DNA of 64,000 nt from Rhodobacterales bacterium (GTDB lineage Bacteria; Pseudomonadota; Alphaproteobacteria; Rhizobiales; Stappiaceae): assembly GCA_008107755.1 (NCBI GenBank), contig VIRH01000082.1, forward strand, positions 1-64,000, read 5' to 3'. A model generated the notes under the pieces. The model was given only the letters and a program-made list of their open reading frames with translations. It searched no databases and was not told the origin of the DNA. Position numbers and translations under genes: made by a program. Of the stretch, positions 25,761 to 36,497 are shown in pieces; position 1 is the first letter of the stretch; each line of letters begins with the position of its first letter.

Positions 25761-27107
25761 TCAGCTCGACTTTTTTGCCAGATATTTTTCGAGCCAGTGA
25801 ATGTCGTACTGACCGTTCGCTATTTCCTGATTGTCCACCAGATCGCGGAAAAGCGGAATAGTCGACTTGATTTCGTCAACCACAAATTCGTCAAGACAGC
25901 GGCGCAGGCGCATCATGCATTCCACGCGGTTACGGCCATGAACGATAAGCTTGCCGATGAGACTGTCGTAATAGGGCGGGATCTTGTAGCCCTGATAGAC
26001 GCCACTGTCGACGCGCACGCCAAGCCCGCCGGGCGGATGATAATAGGTAATCGTGCCGGGAGAGGGCGCGAAGGTGACCGGGTCTTCCGCGTTGATGCGG
26101 CACTCGATAGCATGGCCTTCGAACGTGATGTCGCTCTGCGTCATGTCCAGGCTTCCGCCGGCCGCAATGCGGATCTGTTCGTTGACCAGATCGATGCCCG
26201 TGATCATCTCGGTCACCGGGTGTTCGACCTGAAGGCGGGTGTTCATTTCGATGAAATAGAACTCGCCGTTTTCATAGAGAAATTCGACGGTGCCGACGCC
26301 GCGATACTTGAGCTTGCGCATCGCACTGGCGACGATTTCGCCGATCTCGCTGCGCTGGTCGGCGTTGAGGCTCGGGGAAGGGGCTTCTTCCAGAACCTTC
26401 TGGTGCCGGCGCTGCAGGGAGCAATCGCGCTCGCCCAGATGGACCGCATTGCCCTTGCCGTCGCCGAGAACCTGGATCTCGATATGGCGCGGCTGGCCGA
26501 GATATTTTTCCATGTAGAGAGCGTCGTCGCCGAAGGCAGCTGCCGCTTCCGCGCGCGCGGTCGACAGGGCGCTGTCGAGTTCGCCCTCGTTAAGAGCAAC
26601 CTTCATGCCGCGGCCGCCGCCGCCCGCTGCCGCCTTGACGAGGACCGGATAGCCGATCTCGCGGGCAATCGCGTGCGCGTCATCCTGCGGTGTCACTGCG
26701 CCGTCGGAGCCAGGAACAACCGGGATGCCCAGATCCCGTGCCGTCTGCTTGGCCTGGATCTTGTCGCCCATGATGCGGATATGTTCCGCCGTCGGGCCGA
26801 TGAACTCGATGTTATGGGCTTCGAGAATTTCCGCGAAGCGGGCATTTTCCGAGAGGAAGCCGTAGCCGGGATGGACAGCGTCCGCGCCGGTGATTTCGCA
26901 GGCAGCCAGAAGCTGCGGAATGTTGAGGTAGCTGTCGCGTGCGGCAGGCGGCCCGATGCAGACGCTTTCGTCTGCAAGGCGCACATGCATGGCATCGGCG
27001 TCGGCCGTGGAATGAACCGCGACTGTCGAAATGCCAAGCTCCTTGCAGGCACGCAGGATGCGCAGGGCAATTTCGCCGCGATTGGCAATGAGAATCTTCG
27101 AGAACAT
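25761..27107 (-). CDS. accC: Acetyl-CoA carboxylase, biotin carboxylase subunit
   Basis: 448 residues from [17 protein letters not shown], the canonical N-terminus; the upstream in-frame extension is ignored because it overlaps accB's end. ATP-grasp features are clear: the glycine-rich loop [25 protein letters not shown], and [16 protein letters not shown], which contains the catalytic and metal-binding residues. It carboxylates the biotin of BCCP at the first step of fatty acid synthesis. It lies 16 nt downstream of accB in one operon. Confidence 0.97.
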   Translation of the reverse strand: MFSKILIANRGEIALRILRACKELGISTVAVHSTADADAMHVRLADESVCIGPPAARDSYLNIPQLLAACEITGADAVHPGYGFLSENARFAEILEAHNIEFIGPTAEHIRIMGDKIQAKQTARDLGIPVVPGSDGAVTPQDDAHAIAREIGYPVLVKAAAGGGGRGMKVALNEGELDSALSTARAEAAAAFGDDALYMEKYLGQPRHIEIQVLGDGKGNAVHLGERDCSLQRRHQKVLEEAPSPSLNADQRSEIGEIVASAMRKLKYRGVGTVEFLYENGEFYFIEMNTRLQVEHPVTEMITGIDLVNEQIRIAAGGSLDMTQSDITFEGHAIECRINAEDPVTFAPSPGTITYYHPPGGLGVRVDSGVYQGYKIPPYYDSLIGKLIVHGRNRVECMMRLRRCLDEFVVDEIKSTIPLFRDLVDNQEIANGQYDIHWLEKYLAKKSS

Positions 27108-27123
27108 GGCCACTCGCAGGTCC

Positions 27124-27579
27124 TTATTCGACGATGATGAGGGGTTCGCCGAATTCCACCGGCTGGGCATCTTCCACGAGGATTTCCTTGACGATGCCGC
27201 TCTTTGTGGACGGAATGTGGTTCATGGTTTTCATGGCTTCGATGATCAGGATCGTCTGGCCCTCGCTGACCTTGTCGCCGACCTGGACGAATACGCCCGC
27301 GCCGGGCTCCGGTGCGAGATAGGCGGTGCCCACCATCGGGGAGGTGACGGTGCCCGGATGGGGCTTGTTGTCGGCCGCCGGGGCCGGCGAAGGAGCTGCA
27401 GCAGCCGGGGCCGGCGCCGCAGGGGCAACGCTGACAGGTGCGCTGATCGACATCTGCCGCGCGACCCGAATGCGCGTGTCACCCTGCTCAAGCTCGATCT
27501 CGGAAAGGTTGGTCTCGTCCAGAAGAACGGCAAGATCCCGGATCAGGGCGGTGTCGAATTTCTTATTGTCATTACGCAT
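27124..27579 (-). CDS. accB: Biotin carboxyl carrier protein of acetyl-CoA carboxylase
   Basis: 151 residues. The C-terminal biotinyl domain has the lysine in [11 protein letters not shown] and the thumb region typical of BCCP (around [13 protein letters not shown]). An Ala/Pro-rich linker ([20 protein letters not shown]) joins it to the helical N-terminal part. It precedes accC, the standard bacterial accBC pair. The promoter should be in the 278 nt upstream (27580-27857), where I see no other feature. Confidence 0.97.
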   Translation of the reverse strand: MRNDNKKFDTALIRDLAVLLDETNLSEIELEQGDTRIRVARQMSISAPVSVAPAAPAPAAAAPSPAPAADNKPHPGTVTSPMVGTAYLAPEPGAGVFVQVGDKVSEGQTILIIEAMKTMNHIPSTKSGIVKEILVEDAQPVEFGEPLIIVE

Positions 27580-27857
27580 GTTGATAGCTCTCGTACTCAG
27601 ACCGCAGGACGCACGGCGAATTGAAACGGCTGGACCGGACGTCCGGACCGCAAGTGCATTGTCGTTCCAGCTTCCATCGGCGCGGTGCCGAAGGGCCGGA
27701 TGCGTGTGCCGTCTGCTCCTTCATTAAGCAAAGCGGATGCAAACAATGGCCCGTATCGAACTCGATACGAGCCACGCTCCTTATAGGCACACAATCGGGG
27801 CAGGAAAACCCCGCCACGATATCGAAATAGAGGAAAATTCGTTTCCCGGCTTCCTTG

Positions 27858-28646
27858 TCAGCAAGTTGTCTCGCCGCAATTCTGCATGGCATCGAGTTTC
27901 GCGCGCAATTCGTCATACCCGACCGCGCCCATGACCACGTCGTTGCCGACCACGTAGGACGGTGTGCCGGTGAGGCCGAGGCGGTTTGCAAGCGAATAGA
28001 CTTCCTCGATGGTCTGACCGGCTTCGTCGGTCTTCATCGCTGCCTCAAGCTCGTCTTCGTCCAGGCCGATATCGGTTGCGGCGCGAATGGCGCTCGCCCG
28101 GTTCGCCTGGCCGCGGCTCAGGAGAAGCGCTTCGTGGAACTCGCCGTATTTTTCGGGAGCGACCGAATTGACCGCCACGGCAACCTGGGCAGCTTCAACC
28201 GAGCCCTGTCCAAGAACCGGAAATTCCTTGAGAACAACCTTCAGATCGGGATTTTCCTCGATCAGCTTGACCATGTCGCCGTGGGCGCGTTTGCAGTAGC
28301 CGCAATTGTAGTCGAAGAATTCGACAAGCGTGACGCTGCCTTCCGGGTTCCCCAGAACGACCTGCCTGGAGGAGTTGAAGAGGACGTCCGCGCTTTCGGC
28401 GAGCGTCTGCCGGCGGGCGGCTTCCTCGGCGGCCTTTTCGCGGCGGTCCAGTTCGGTCAGGGCTTCCGCTATGATTTCCGGATTCTGGACGATATACTCG
28501 CGCACGATCTTTTCAATCTCGCTGCGATCGATGTCCTGGGCGGCAGCCGTGCCGCCCGATACGGACATGACGAGTGCGCCGGCAGCCAGCACCTGCAGGA
28601 AAGCGGGCTTGTACCGGCGGCGCAGGACTTGGAAAAAGTTGGTCAT
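27858..28646 (-). CDS. DsbA-family secreted thiol oxidoreductase
   Basis: 262 residues from the ATG at 28646, which has AAGGAG 7 nt upstream; the longer frame to 28703 has no comparable site. Residues ~1-37 are a signal peptide ending in GGTAAAQ. The thioredoxin fold carries CGYC in FFDYNCGYCKRAH, and the DsbA-like helical insertion contains repeated basic and acidic helices. The cis-Pro loop is GTPSYVVG. It likely oxidises or isomerises disulfides in the periplasm; it resembles the Com1/DsbA-type (thioredoxin_4) proteins common in alphaproteobacteria rather than E. coli DsbA. It lies downstream of the M48 protease gene on the same strand. Confidence 0.88.
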   Translation of the reverse strand: MTNFFQVLRRRYKPAFLQVLAAGALVMSVSGGTAAAQDIDRSEIEKIVREYIVQNPEIIAEALTELDRREKAAEEAARRQTLAESADVLFNSSRQVVLGNPEGSVTLVEFFDYNCGYCKRAHGDMVKLIEENPDLKVVLKEFPVLGQGSVEAAQVAVAVNSVAPEKYGEFHEALLLSRGQANRASAIRAATDIGLDEDELEAAMKTDEAGQTIEEVYSLANRLGLTGTPSYVVGNDVVMGAVGYDELRAKLDAMQNCGETTC

Positions 28647-28882
28647 TCGGGGCTCCTTCGGCAGCAGTTCATTGTCTTTCGTTCCTGCCGCCATGGGTGT
28701 CACTTCAGGCTCGACAGTTCAATCTTCAAAAGGTGAGGTGAGGGCGGCTTTGACAACGCGAGACCGATGGGGGCTCTGCTGCGCCGAGGCTGGCAGGACG
28801 CTGGTCGGTTTCCTGTGCAGGGTTTACTTGGCCGCAAGCAGAATGCCTCATCACATGTCTTTCGTCTCTACGGGGCCGGTCC

Positions 28883-30292
28883 TTATCGATTCGGCAGATT
28901 TGGTGGTTTGTACGCTACAATGTCGTCGGCTTGAAGCCATGCCGGCGATCCGTGCTTCAAACTTTGTTGAGCGCGTGCCGCGTAGCGCTTGGCTGCCTGA
29001 AAGTCGCCGCTCACCATGAGGCCCTTGGCCGTGGCAAGGTCTGCCTCGGCCCGTTCGCCCTGACGCCCATGGGCGATCGCAAGCTGGCTGTAAGCTACGC
29101 CCGAGTTCTCGTCGCGGTGAATGGCTTGCTTGAGCACGCGCTCCGCTTCCGGCAGGTGGGCGGGATTGTTGGCCCCTACGAGTGCATAGCCCAGCCAGAC
29201 CATGAACTGGGGTTCCTGCGGCTTGATCGACAAGGCCTTGCGGAAGGGGGCAATCGCGGCTTTCGGATCGCCGCCTTCGAGCAGAGCCTGACCTTTCAGC
29301 TCATAATAGTAGGGATTGTTGGGCTGGGTGCGGATCAGCGCGTCGATTTCCTTGACCGCGCCCTTGCCGCGGCTCTTCATGGCAGCGATGGCGCGTGCGT
29401 ATTGTGCTGCAGGGCTCTTGTCGCTGCGGGGATAGGCGCGCAATGTCGCTGATGGATGGCTTGTGTAGGCGAAGAGCTTTGCCCGCACCAGGTCATGTCG
29501 ATACTGGAGCACGTAATCTTCCGGTTTGTCGAAATATTTCGACTGCTCGGCATCGTGCAGGAGGCTGTTGTAGCGATCCTGCGCCATGGGGTGGCTCTGC
29601 GCATAAGGGTCGGCATACTGACGGGCAAACATCTGCTGCTGCGACATGCGCTCGAACGTTTTCAGAAGACCGCGCGGGCTTTGGCCTGTGGCCTCAAGGT
29701 ATTTCAGCGCGGCACGGTCCGCAGCCGCTTCCTCGCCGCGCTGGTAGGCCAGAAGCGAACGCTGGCCCGCTGAGCCGGCGCCCATCGCGGCGGCTGCGCC
29801 GCCACTCGCGGCCTGACCCGATCCCGCCGCCGCACCGGCGGCGGCCGCACCAACCCCGAGAAGCGTTCCGAGCACCGTCATGATCTGGGCGTTGGCAACA
29901 GCGGAGCGAAGACGCACCAGGTGACGTCCGGCAATGTGACCGGATTCGTGCGCGATTACCCCGATCACCTCGCCGGGGGTTTCTGCCTCCATGATGACGC
30001 CGATGTTGATGAACATGCGCCGGGAATCAGGAACGAAGGCGTTGAAGGACTTGTCGTTGACGAGAATGATTTCCGGAGCGGAATTGGATATGCCGGCTGC
30101 CTTGAAGATCGGCTTGGCGTAGTCCTTCATCAAGGCTTCCGTTTCAGCATCCCGGATCAGCGGCAGACTGCGCTGCGCGTTTGCCGGGCCGACGGCAAAA
30201 GGCAGCAGGATGGCTGCGGAACATGCCATCGCGACTGTCTTTCGGATCAGACGCCGGCCTGTCTTCCTGCCGGTCATCGCGGAAACAGACAT
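28883..30292 (-). CDS. Periplasmic M48-family metalloprotease with TPR repeats (BepA-like)
   Basis: 469 residues from the ATG at 30292; a TTG at 30304 is the alternative. The N-terminus is a signal peptide (to about PANAQR). The zinc protease motif HESGH lies in VIGVIAHESGHIAGRH with a downstream Glu region (GEEAAADRAAL). A glycine/alanine-rich insertion follows the motif. The C-terminal half has tetratricopeptide-like repeats (e.g. NPYYYELKGQALLEGGDPKA). This architecture matches BepA/YfgC-type proteases that help assemble or degrade outer-membrane proteins. The DsbA-like protein next door fits a shared role in envelope protein quality (inference). Confidence 0.9.
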   Translation of the reverse strand: MSVSAMTGRKTGRRLIRKTVAMACSAAILLPFAVGPANAQRSLPLIRDAETEALMKDYAKPIFKAAGISNSAPEIILVNDKSFNAFVPDSRRMFINIGVIMEAETPGEVIGVIAHESGHIAGRHLVRLRSAVANAQIMTVLGTLLGVGAAAAGAAAGSGQAASGGAAAAMGAGSAGQRSLLAYQRGEEAAADRAALKYLEATGQSPRGLLKTFERMSQQQMFARQYADPYAQSHPMAQDRYNSLLHDAEQSKYFDKPEDYVLQYRHDLVRAKLFAYTSHPSATLRAYPRSDKSPAAQYARAIAAMKSRGKGAVKEIDALIRTQPNNPYYYELKGQALLEGGDPKAAIAPFRKALSIKPQEPQFMVWLGYALVGANNPAHLPEAERVLKQAIHRDENSGVAYSQLAIAHGRQGERAEADLATAKGLMVSGDFQAAKRYAARAQQSLKHGSPAWLQADDIVAYKPPNLPNR

Positions 30293-30542
30293 GAATGGAT
30301 GCAAGGTATCGTCACTCCGGTCCAGGGATTTGCGTTATCCACGCGCATGAACGTGTGGCGAAGGTATGAAGAGGGCAGGCGCGGGTCAAGGAAAGCTGCG
30401 TGACATTTCCGTAAGATGTGTCCCGCAACGCTTTGTGCCCAATGTGTCTGCTTGATGGGAATGCGCGTCCCTGCGTTGCAACGGAGCCCAAAATCCGCAA
30501 TACGGTTAAACCGCCACCACTCAGCAGGATTGTTCCGCTCAC

Positions 30543-31706
30543 ATGTCATCTTCCGCGTTTCAGCCGTCCCGCCGCAGCGATGTGGCGCCTTTCATCGCGA
30601 TGGATGTTCTGTCCGAAGCGGCGCGCCTTGAGGCAGAAGGCCGCCGGATCGTGCATATGGAGGTCGGGCAACCCTCCGCGCCCGCCCCGCGAGCAGCGCT
30701 TGAAGCTGCCCGGCGCACGCTTGACCACGGCCGGCTCGGCTACACCGAGGCCCTTGGGTTGAGGTCCCTGCGTGAGGCCCTGGCGTCGCATTATCGGCGA
30801 ACCTATGGCGTTGACGTGCCCGCAGGTCGGATCATGGCGACCACCGGCTCGTCCGCAGGGTTCAATCTCGCATTCCTTGCCGCGTTCGATCCGGGTGCCC
30901 GGATCGTGCTGACTGCGCCCGGATATCCGGCTTATCGGAACATTCTGAAAGCGCTGGGTCTCGTCCCGGTCGAGGTGGAAGTGGGCGAAGCCAGCCGATG
31001 GTGTCTGACGCCAGCGCATCTGGAAGAGGTCCGGAAGGAGGGGCCGGTCGCAGGCGTCCTCGTCGCCAGTCCGGCGAATCCCACTGGGACCATGATGGCC
31101 GCCGACGCGCTTGAGGAACTGATCCGCTACTGTGACGACGAGGGGATCTGGTTCATTTCCGACGAGATCTATCACGGGCTCGATTACGCCGGCGAACAGA
31201 AGTCGGCTCTGGAGATCTCCGGGAACGCCATCATCATCAACAGCTTTTCGAAATACTATTGCATGACCGGCTGGCGCATCGGCTGGATGGTGCTGCCCGA
31301 GCAGCTCGTACGACCGATCGAACGCATTGCACAAAGTCTTTATATCTCTCCGCCAGAGATCTCGCAGATCGCCGCAACCGCAGCGCTGGACGCAGTGCAG
31401 GAACTTGAGGCGGTGAAAGCCGGATACGCCTCGAACCGCGAGTTGCTGGTGAACGAACTGCCGCGTATCGGCCTCGACAGGCTTCTTCCGGTCGACGGTG
31501 CGTTCTACATCTATGCCGATATCAGCGGTTTCAGCCAGGATAGCCTGGCCTTTGCACGGACGATGCTTCACGACGCCGGTGTCGCCGCAACGCCTGGTGT
31601 TGATTTCGATCCCGTCCGTGGCCACGAGTTCATCCGGTTTTCCTTCGCCGGCGCCCATGACGACATGAAGGACGCAATCGAACGCCTGTCCGGTTTCCTC
31701 CGCTGA
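30543..31706 (+). CDS. Pyridoxal-phosphate aminotransferase, class I/II
   Basis: 387 residues. The PLP-binding lysine sits in NSFSKYYCMTGWRIGW, with ASPANPTGTM and ISDEIYHGLDY as the other cofactor motifs of fold type I aminotransferases. It belongs to the AspC-like subgroup; the substrate cannot be told from sequence alone. It is divergent from the M48 gene (250 nt apart) and convergent with rne, with a shared bidirectional terminator. Confidence 0.92.
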   Translation: MSSSAFQPSRRSDVAPFIAMDVLSEAARLEAEGRRIVHMEVGQPSAPAPRAALEAARRTLDHGRLGYTEALGLRSLREALASHYRRTYGVDVPAGRIMATTGSSAGFNLAFLAAFDPGARIVLTAPGYPAYRNILKALGLVPVEVEVGEASRWCLTPAHLEEVRKEGPVAGVLVASPANPTGTMMAADALEELIRYCDDEGIWFISDEIYHGLDYAGEQKSALEISGNAIIINSFSKYYCMTGWRIGWMVLPEQLVRPIERIAQSLYISPPEISQIAATAALDAVQELEAVKAGYASNRELLVNELPRIGLDRLLPVDGAFYIYADISGFSQDSLAFARTMLHDAGVAATPGVDFDPVRGHEFIRFSFAGAHDDMKDAIERLSGFLR

Positions 31707-31727
31707 GCATCTAGCGGCGGACATGAA

Positions 31728-31755
31728 AAAGGCGGCCATTGCGGCCGCCTTTTTT
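31728..31755. terminator. Bidirectional terminator between the aminotransferase gene and rne
   Basis: AAAGGCGGCC (31728-31737) pairs with GGCCGCCTTT (31743-31752) around ATTGC. T runs follow on both strands, so it can end both convergent genes. Confidence 0.88.
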
Positions 31756-31784
31756 GCGTTCAGTTGCCCTTGCGGGTCGCTTCA

Positions 31785-34532
31785 TCAGAAGAAAGAGCGT
31801 CCGCGCTGCCACCAGCCGACGCGCTTCGGCTTATCGGACTTGTCTTCCTCGGCAGTTTCGCTGGTCACGACCGGTTCTACAGGGGCTGACGGTTCGGCTT
31901 GCGCGGTTTCCTCGGCTTCCGTGCTTTCGGCTGTTTCTTCAGCAGCGGTCGACTCGACGACGATGCTTTCGTCCGCGGACGCGGCTTCCGACGCTTTTGC
32001 CTCTTCGCCATCCGTTGCCGCTTCAACCGGTGCGGGCTCGGCTGCCTCGGGCTCCTGGACTGCATCCGCAGATGTTTCGGCATCCTGCGGCGCGGTGGCT
32101 TGCGTCACTTCGCCGTTCAATTCCGGAGACTGAGCTTCGACAGGCCTGGTTTCTTCGCCGTTGCCATTCGAGGTGTCCGGCGAATTGTCGTCCGCGTTGT
32201 CCCCATCCGACGCGGCGTCAGCAGCCCGGGTTTCCGTATTATCGGTATCGCCGTCTTCGCCTCCGCGACGTCCGCGGCGACCGCCCCGGCGACCCCGGCG
32301 ACGCTTGCGACGCGGTTCGTCGTCGTCGTTGTCGTCGTCACCCGAGCGGGCTTCCTGCGGCTGGCCGGCGTCTTCAGTATCGTCGTCACTGTCGCTGTCG
32401 CTATCGTCAGTGTCGTCCTGCGCCTGGTTGTTGTCGGAGCCGTCCCGCTGGTTGTCGGATCCACCCCGGCGGCGCTTCCGGCGACGACGGCGGCGGCGAT
32501 CGCCCCCATCCTCTTCAGCTTCTTCGGGCTGCTCCTCTTCCACGTACGGCTGCTCGGTCTCTTCTTCGATAAGATCGATTGCGTCTGGCTGAACGGTCGG
32601 AGACGGGATGGGGAAGCGGTCCCGGTCAACCTGTGCGCCTCGCTCCAGAACATAGAGCTGACCGTTGACCATCTCGTCGGCGTGAACTTCGAGTTCGATG
32701 CAGAAGCGGGCTTCGAGGTCGAACAGGTTCGAACGCTTGTGGTTCAGGATATAGAGCGCGACCTGGGTGGTCGTGCGAATGATCAGATTGTGGGATGCGC
32801 CCTTGAGCAGATTGTCCTCGATCGAACGCAGGACATGCAATGCGACGGATTCCACCGAGCGGATCATGCCGGTGCCCTGACAATGCGTGCAGGGGGTCGT
32901 TGAACTCTCCAAGACGCCGGTACGGATGCGCTGGCGCGACATTTCGAGAAGTCCGAAATGCGAGATGCGGCCAACCTGGATACGGGCGCGGTCGTTCTTG
33001 AGGCAATCCTTCAGCTTGCGCTCGACGGACCGGTTGTTCTTCGACTCCTCCATATCGATGAAGTCGATGACAACAAGGCCGGCAAGGTCACGCAGGCGAA
33101 GCTGGCGCGTCACTTCTTCCGCCGCCTCAAGGTTCGTCTGGAGCGCGGTGTCCTCGATGTTGTGCTCGCGGGTCGATTTACCCGAGTTCACGTCGATCGA
33201 CACCAGAGCTTCCGTCTGGTTGATGACGATGTAGCCCCCGGACTTCAGGGTGACCTGGGGCGAGAACATCGCATCGAGCTGTGGTTCGACACCATAGCGA
33301 ATGAAAACCGGAGAGGGATCCCGATAGGGCTGGACGTTCTTGGCATGGCTCGGCATGAGCATGCGCATGAAGTCCTTCGCTTCACGATAGGCTTCGTCAC
33401 CGGCAACAAGAACCTCGTTTATGTCCTTGTTGTAGAGATCGCGAATAGACCGTTTGACCAGACTGCCTTCCTCGTAGACGAGGCTTGGCGCGCTGGATTT
33501 CAGCGTCAGCTCCCGGACATTTTCCCACAACCGCATCAGGTATTCGAAATCGCGTTTGATCTCGGCCTTGGTGCGGCTTGCACCTGCGGTTCGCAGGATG
33601 ACGCCCATGCCTTCCGGCACTTCCAGTTCGGACGCAATCTTCTTCAGGCGCTTGCGATCCGTCGGCTGCGTGATCTTGCGGGAAATGCCACCGCCGCGGG
33701 CGGTGTTCGGCATGAGGACCGAATAGCGACCGGCAAGCGACAGATAGGTGGTCAGAGCCGCGCCCTTGTTGCCGCGCTCTTCCTTGACGACCTGGACCAG
33801 GATGATCTGGCGCCGCTTGATGACTTCCTGGATCTTGTAATGCTTGCGCACCGGAACAACACGCTCCGGAACTTCTTCCATGGCGTCTTCGGCACCGACG
33901 GATTCGACAGCATCGGCGTCGTTATCCGTCTCTTCGTCTTCTTCCTTGCGGCCACGACGGCGCCGGCGACCGCGCGAACGGCTCGGGGCCTCGTCGTCCT
34001 CGTCGGCTTCCGAGGTCGCGTCGTCGGAGTCATCCTGGTTTTCGTCGTCGCTATCCGCTTCGTAGGAAGCGCGTGCGTCCAGCTCTTCGTTGTCGTCGTC
34101 ATCGCCGGACACGGCTTCCGCATCATCGGCGTCGTCCGAATTGACCTTTTCGCTGGCGACGGTCTCGTTTGATTCGTTGCGAGCCGCGCGCGACCGGCGG
34201 CGGCGCTTCGGCTTTTCCTCAGCGTCCGAATCGTCGCGCTGGCGTTCGGCGGCTTCTGCTGCCAGAAGAGCCTCGCGATCGGCGACCGGGATCTGATAAT
34301 AGTCTGGGTGAATTTCACTGAAGGCGAGGAAGCCGTGACGGTTCCCGCCGTATTCCACAAAGGCTGCCTGGAGCGAGGGTTCGACCCGCGTCACTTTCGC
34401 CAGATAAATATTCCCGCGAAGCTGCTTTCTGTTCGCCGCCTCAAAGTCGAATTCTTCAACCCGATTGCCACGTACGACGACGACCCGGGTTTCCTCCGGG
34501 TGGCCCGCGTCGATCAGCATTTTGTTTGCCAT
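31785..34532 (-). CDS. rne: Ribonuclease E/G
   Basis: 915 residues from MANKMLIDAGHPEETRVVV, the usual start, with GGAGA about 10 nt upstream. An S1 RNA-binding domain is at the N-terminus, interrupted by a long acidic/basic insertion (roughly residues 95-250) typical of alphaproteobacterial enzymes. The catalytic core contains VSIDVNSGKST with the metal-binding aspartates and the zinc-link motif TPCTHCQGTG. The C-terminal ~280 residues are Asp/Glu/Arg-rich and disordered, the scaffold part of the RNA degradosome. It makes the main endonucleolytic cuts in mRNA decay and rRNA processing. Confidence 0.95.
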   Translation of the reverse strand: MANKMLIDAGHPEETRVVVVRGNRVEEFDFEAANRKQLRGNIYLAKVTRVEPSLQAAFVEYGGNRHGFLAFSEIHPDYYQIPVADREALLAAEAAERQRDDSDAEEKPKRRRRSRAARNESNETVASEKVNSDDADDAEAVSGDDDDNEELDARASYEADSDDENQDDSDDATSEADEDDEAPSRSRGRRRRRGRKEEDEETDNDADAVESVGAEDAMEEVPERVVPVRKHYKIQEVIKRRQIILVQVVKEERGNKGAALTTYLSLAGRYSVLMPNTARGGGISRKITQPTDRKRLKKIASELEVPEGMGVILRTAGASRTKAEIKRDFEYLMRLWENVRELTLKSSAPSLVYEEGSLVKRSIRDLYNKDINEVLVAGDEAYREAKDFMRMLMPSHAKNVQPYRDPSPVFIRYGVEPQLDAMFSPQVTLKSGGYIVINQTEALVSIDVNSGKSTREHNIEDTALQTNLEAAEEVTRQLRLRDLAGLVVIDFIDMEESKNNRSVERKLKDCLKNDRARIQVGRISHFGLLEMSRQRIRTGVLESSTTPCTHCQGTGMIRSVESVALHVLRSIEDNLLKGASHNLIIRTTTQVALYILNHKRSNLFDLEARFCIELEVHADEMVNGQLYVLERGAQVDRDRFPIPSPTVQPDAIDLIEEETEQPYVEEEQPEEAEEDGGDRRRRRRRKRRRGGSDNQRDGSDNNQAQDDTDDSDSDSDDDTEDAGQPQEARSGDDDNDDDEPRRKRRRGRRGGRRGRRGGEDGDTDNTETRAADAASDGDNADDNSPDTSNGNGEETRPVEAQSPELNGEVTQATAPQDAETSADAVQEPEAAEPAPVEAATDGEEAKASEAASADESIVVESTAAEETAESTEAEETAQAEPSAPVEPVVTSETAEEDKSDKPKRVGWWQRGRSFF

Positions 34533-35189
34533 TACTGAGCGTCTCCACGGCAGCGCTGCTTGGCGCGTATCCAAAACGCGCATCGCCCGAAAGGAGGATG
34601 GCTGCCGTACTTGTTTTGCTAAGAGAGAGAAGGGCGTCTGCGCCCGGCGCGGTCGTATGATCAACACAAGCTGCCGCAAAAGCGGGAACCTGTTCTATGT
34701 TGATCACCATGTGCATCACGCGGGTCCTTCGGGGCAACGCAGGCCCTTGAGTTAAGTCTTTGTACCTTCCGGTCTGCCAGTTCGGGCTAAGCCGTGTTGG
34801 CTGCTGCCGGTTCCGGAATGGTTCGCCCCGGTTGACCGCCGCGTTACTCGTCAAACATCTGCCAGATTAGCCGGGCATATGCTCCGAAGCGGGGCGGTTT
34901 CAGACGGAGCCGATCCTTCGTCCGAAAGCAGTCAGGTTTCCTCTTTGGAAAAACGGCAGAACGGCCTCTGTTCTGTCGCTAAAGGGCTCTAAACTGCGAT
35001 GACGTTGTGGATAGACACCCTTGAACGTCACCCGGGAAGGTATCGGTTTCGAACCGAAATCCGTAAGGTACTTTTACGTTCCGTCGATGCGCATTGCAAG
35101 CAATGTAGTGGCGATAAAAGATTTTCCTCTTCAGCGGGATCGCGTATGACGAGGAGGGCGGGGCTCAGTGCAGACGATTTGCGAGCAAC
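34533..35189. other. Divergent intergenic region between rne and the amidase gene
   Basis: 657 nt without a credible gene. It probably holds a long rne 5' leader (RNase E genes are often autoregulated through their leaders) and the amidase promoter. A short hairpin, CGGTT-TCG-AACCG, is at 35044-35056. I see nothing else I can name. Confidence 0.4.
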
Positions 35190-36497
35190 ATGGCCGAAAC
35201 ACTTGAGAAGAAAAACGGGAAGAAACCTTGGCTGACTGGCGTCCGGGGGGCTTTTGCGCGGCTTGTCGCAACTGCAGCAGTGCTTTGCAGCACTGCCGTC
35301 GCCAGCGCTGTTTCTCCAGTGCCGGCAGCAGCTGCTGAAGCGAAAAAGCCGGTGGTTCTGGATGCCAGAGTGGCCGGGGACGAAACCCGGACGCGATTCG
35401 TTCTGGACATGGATCGGCAGGTAACGCCGGCCATTTCGGCGCTGGCCAATCCCTACCGTTTGATCATGGATCTTCCCGAGGTCGAATTCTCCATTCCCGC
35501 GGATGCGGGAACGACGGGGCGTGGCCTGGTCGGGGACTGGCGGTTCGGCATGTTCGCCGTCGGCAAATCGCGCATCGTCATGGATCTCACCGGGCCGGTC
35601 AGCGTCGACAAGACGTTCTTTCTGCCTGCGGTCGATGACCAGCCGGCGCGCCTCGTCGTGGATCTTGTCAGCTCGACGCGGCAGGAATTTAACGACTTCG
35701 CGGAACGATCGCGCCACAAGCGCGCCGAGCCCGGCGGACAGGTGGCTGCAAAGTCTGACAAGCTCGGAGCACAAAAGGGCCATGGCAAACCGATTGTGGT
35801 GATCGACCCGGGGCATGGCGGCATCGATAACGGTGCGACGGGCGTCGACGGCACCCCGGAAAAGGTGATCGTTCTCGAGTTTGCCAAGCTCTTCAAGGAA
35901 AAGCTCGGTGAAACAGGGCTCTACGACGTCCGGATGACCCGCGAAGACGATACGTTCGTCTCGCTCGGCAGGCGTGTCGAGATCGGTCATGAACTGGCGG
36001 CGGATCTGTTCATATCCATCCATGCGGACTCTGTCCGGCGCGGGCGGAAGTACGCACGCGGGTCAACGGTCTATACGCTTTCTGACAGGGCATCTGACCA
36101 GCTTGCCGAGGACCTGGCCGTTTCGGAAAACCTGTCCGACGTTATCGCCGGTGTCGAACTTGACGAAGAGCCGACGGAAGTAACCGATATCCTTCTGGAT
36201 CTTGCCCGCCGTGAGACGCGCTCTTTCTCTGTCTATTTCGCCAGAACGCTCGTGAGTGAACTCAGGAGCGCCGTCAGGTTGATCAACAACCCTCATCGTC
36301 ATGCGGGTTTCAAGGTACTGAAGGCTCATGACGTACCTTCGGTTCTGGTGGAGCTCGGGTATCTTTCGAACGAGCATGATGAAAAACTGCTTGTTTCCGA
36401 CGAATGGAGAGATCGCATGTCAAACGCGATGACAGAGGCCGTAAACGGCTTTTTCCGCCCGCGTCTCGCGCGTCAGCAGCCGGCACCCTCGCAATAA
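35190..36497 (+). CDS. N-acetylmuramoyl-L-alanine amidase (AmiC-like) with AMIN domain
   Basis: 435 residues. An N-terminal signal peptide is present (AVASAVSPVPAAAAEA). An AMIN domain that targets peptidoglycan at the division site follows (residues ~55-160, e.g. TRFVLDMDRQVTPAISAL). The Amidase_3 domain starts at VVIDPGHGGIDNGA with the zinc-binding His, followed by the Glu of KVIVLEFAK, FISIHADS and the final VELGYLSNEHDE. It splits septal peptidoglycan between MurNAc and the stem peptide. It lies just upstream of the PBP1a gene, a conserved alphaproteobacterial pairing. Confidence 0.93.
   Translation: MAETLEKKNGKKPWLTGVRGAFARLVATAAVLCSTAVASAVSPVPAAAAEAKKPVVLDARVAGDETRTRFVLDMDRQVTPAISALANPYRLIMDLPEVEFSIPADAGTTGRGLVGDWRFGMFAVGKSRIVMDLTGPVSVDKTFFLPAVDDQPARLVVDLVSSTRQEFNDFAERSRHKRAEPGGQVAAKSDKLGAQKGHGKPIVVIDPGHGGIDNGATGVDGTPEKVIVLEFAKLFKEKLGETGLYDVRMTREDDTFVSLGRRVEIGHELAADLFISIHADSVRRGRKYARGSTVYTLSDRASDQLAEDLAVSENLSDVIAGVELDEEPTEVTDILLDLARRETRSFSVYFARTLVSELRSAVRLINNPHRHAGFKVLKAHDVPSVLVELGYLSNEHDEKLLVSDEWRDRMSNAMTEAVNGFFRPRLARQQPAPSQ

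Noticed and set aside
25797..27137. 446-codon plus-strand ORF antisense to accC
   Set aside because: Shadow of accC, which has complete family motifs; the translation resembles no protein family.
32000..34172. Several long plus-strand ORFs inside rne (334 and 404 codons)
   Set aside because: They arise from the repetitive acidic/basic coding of RNase E and have no plausible protein features.
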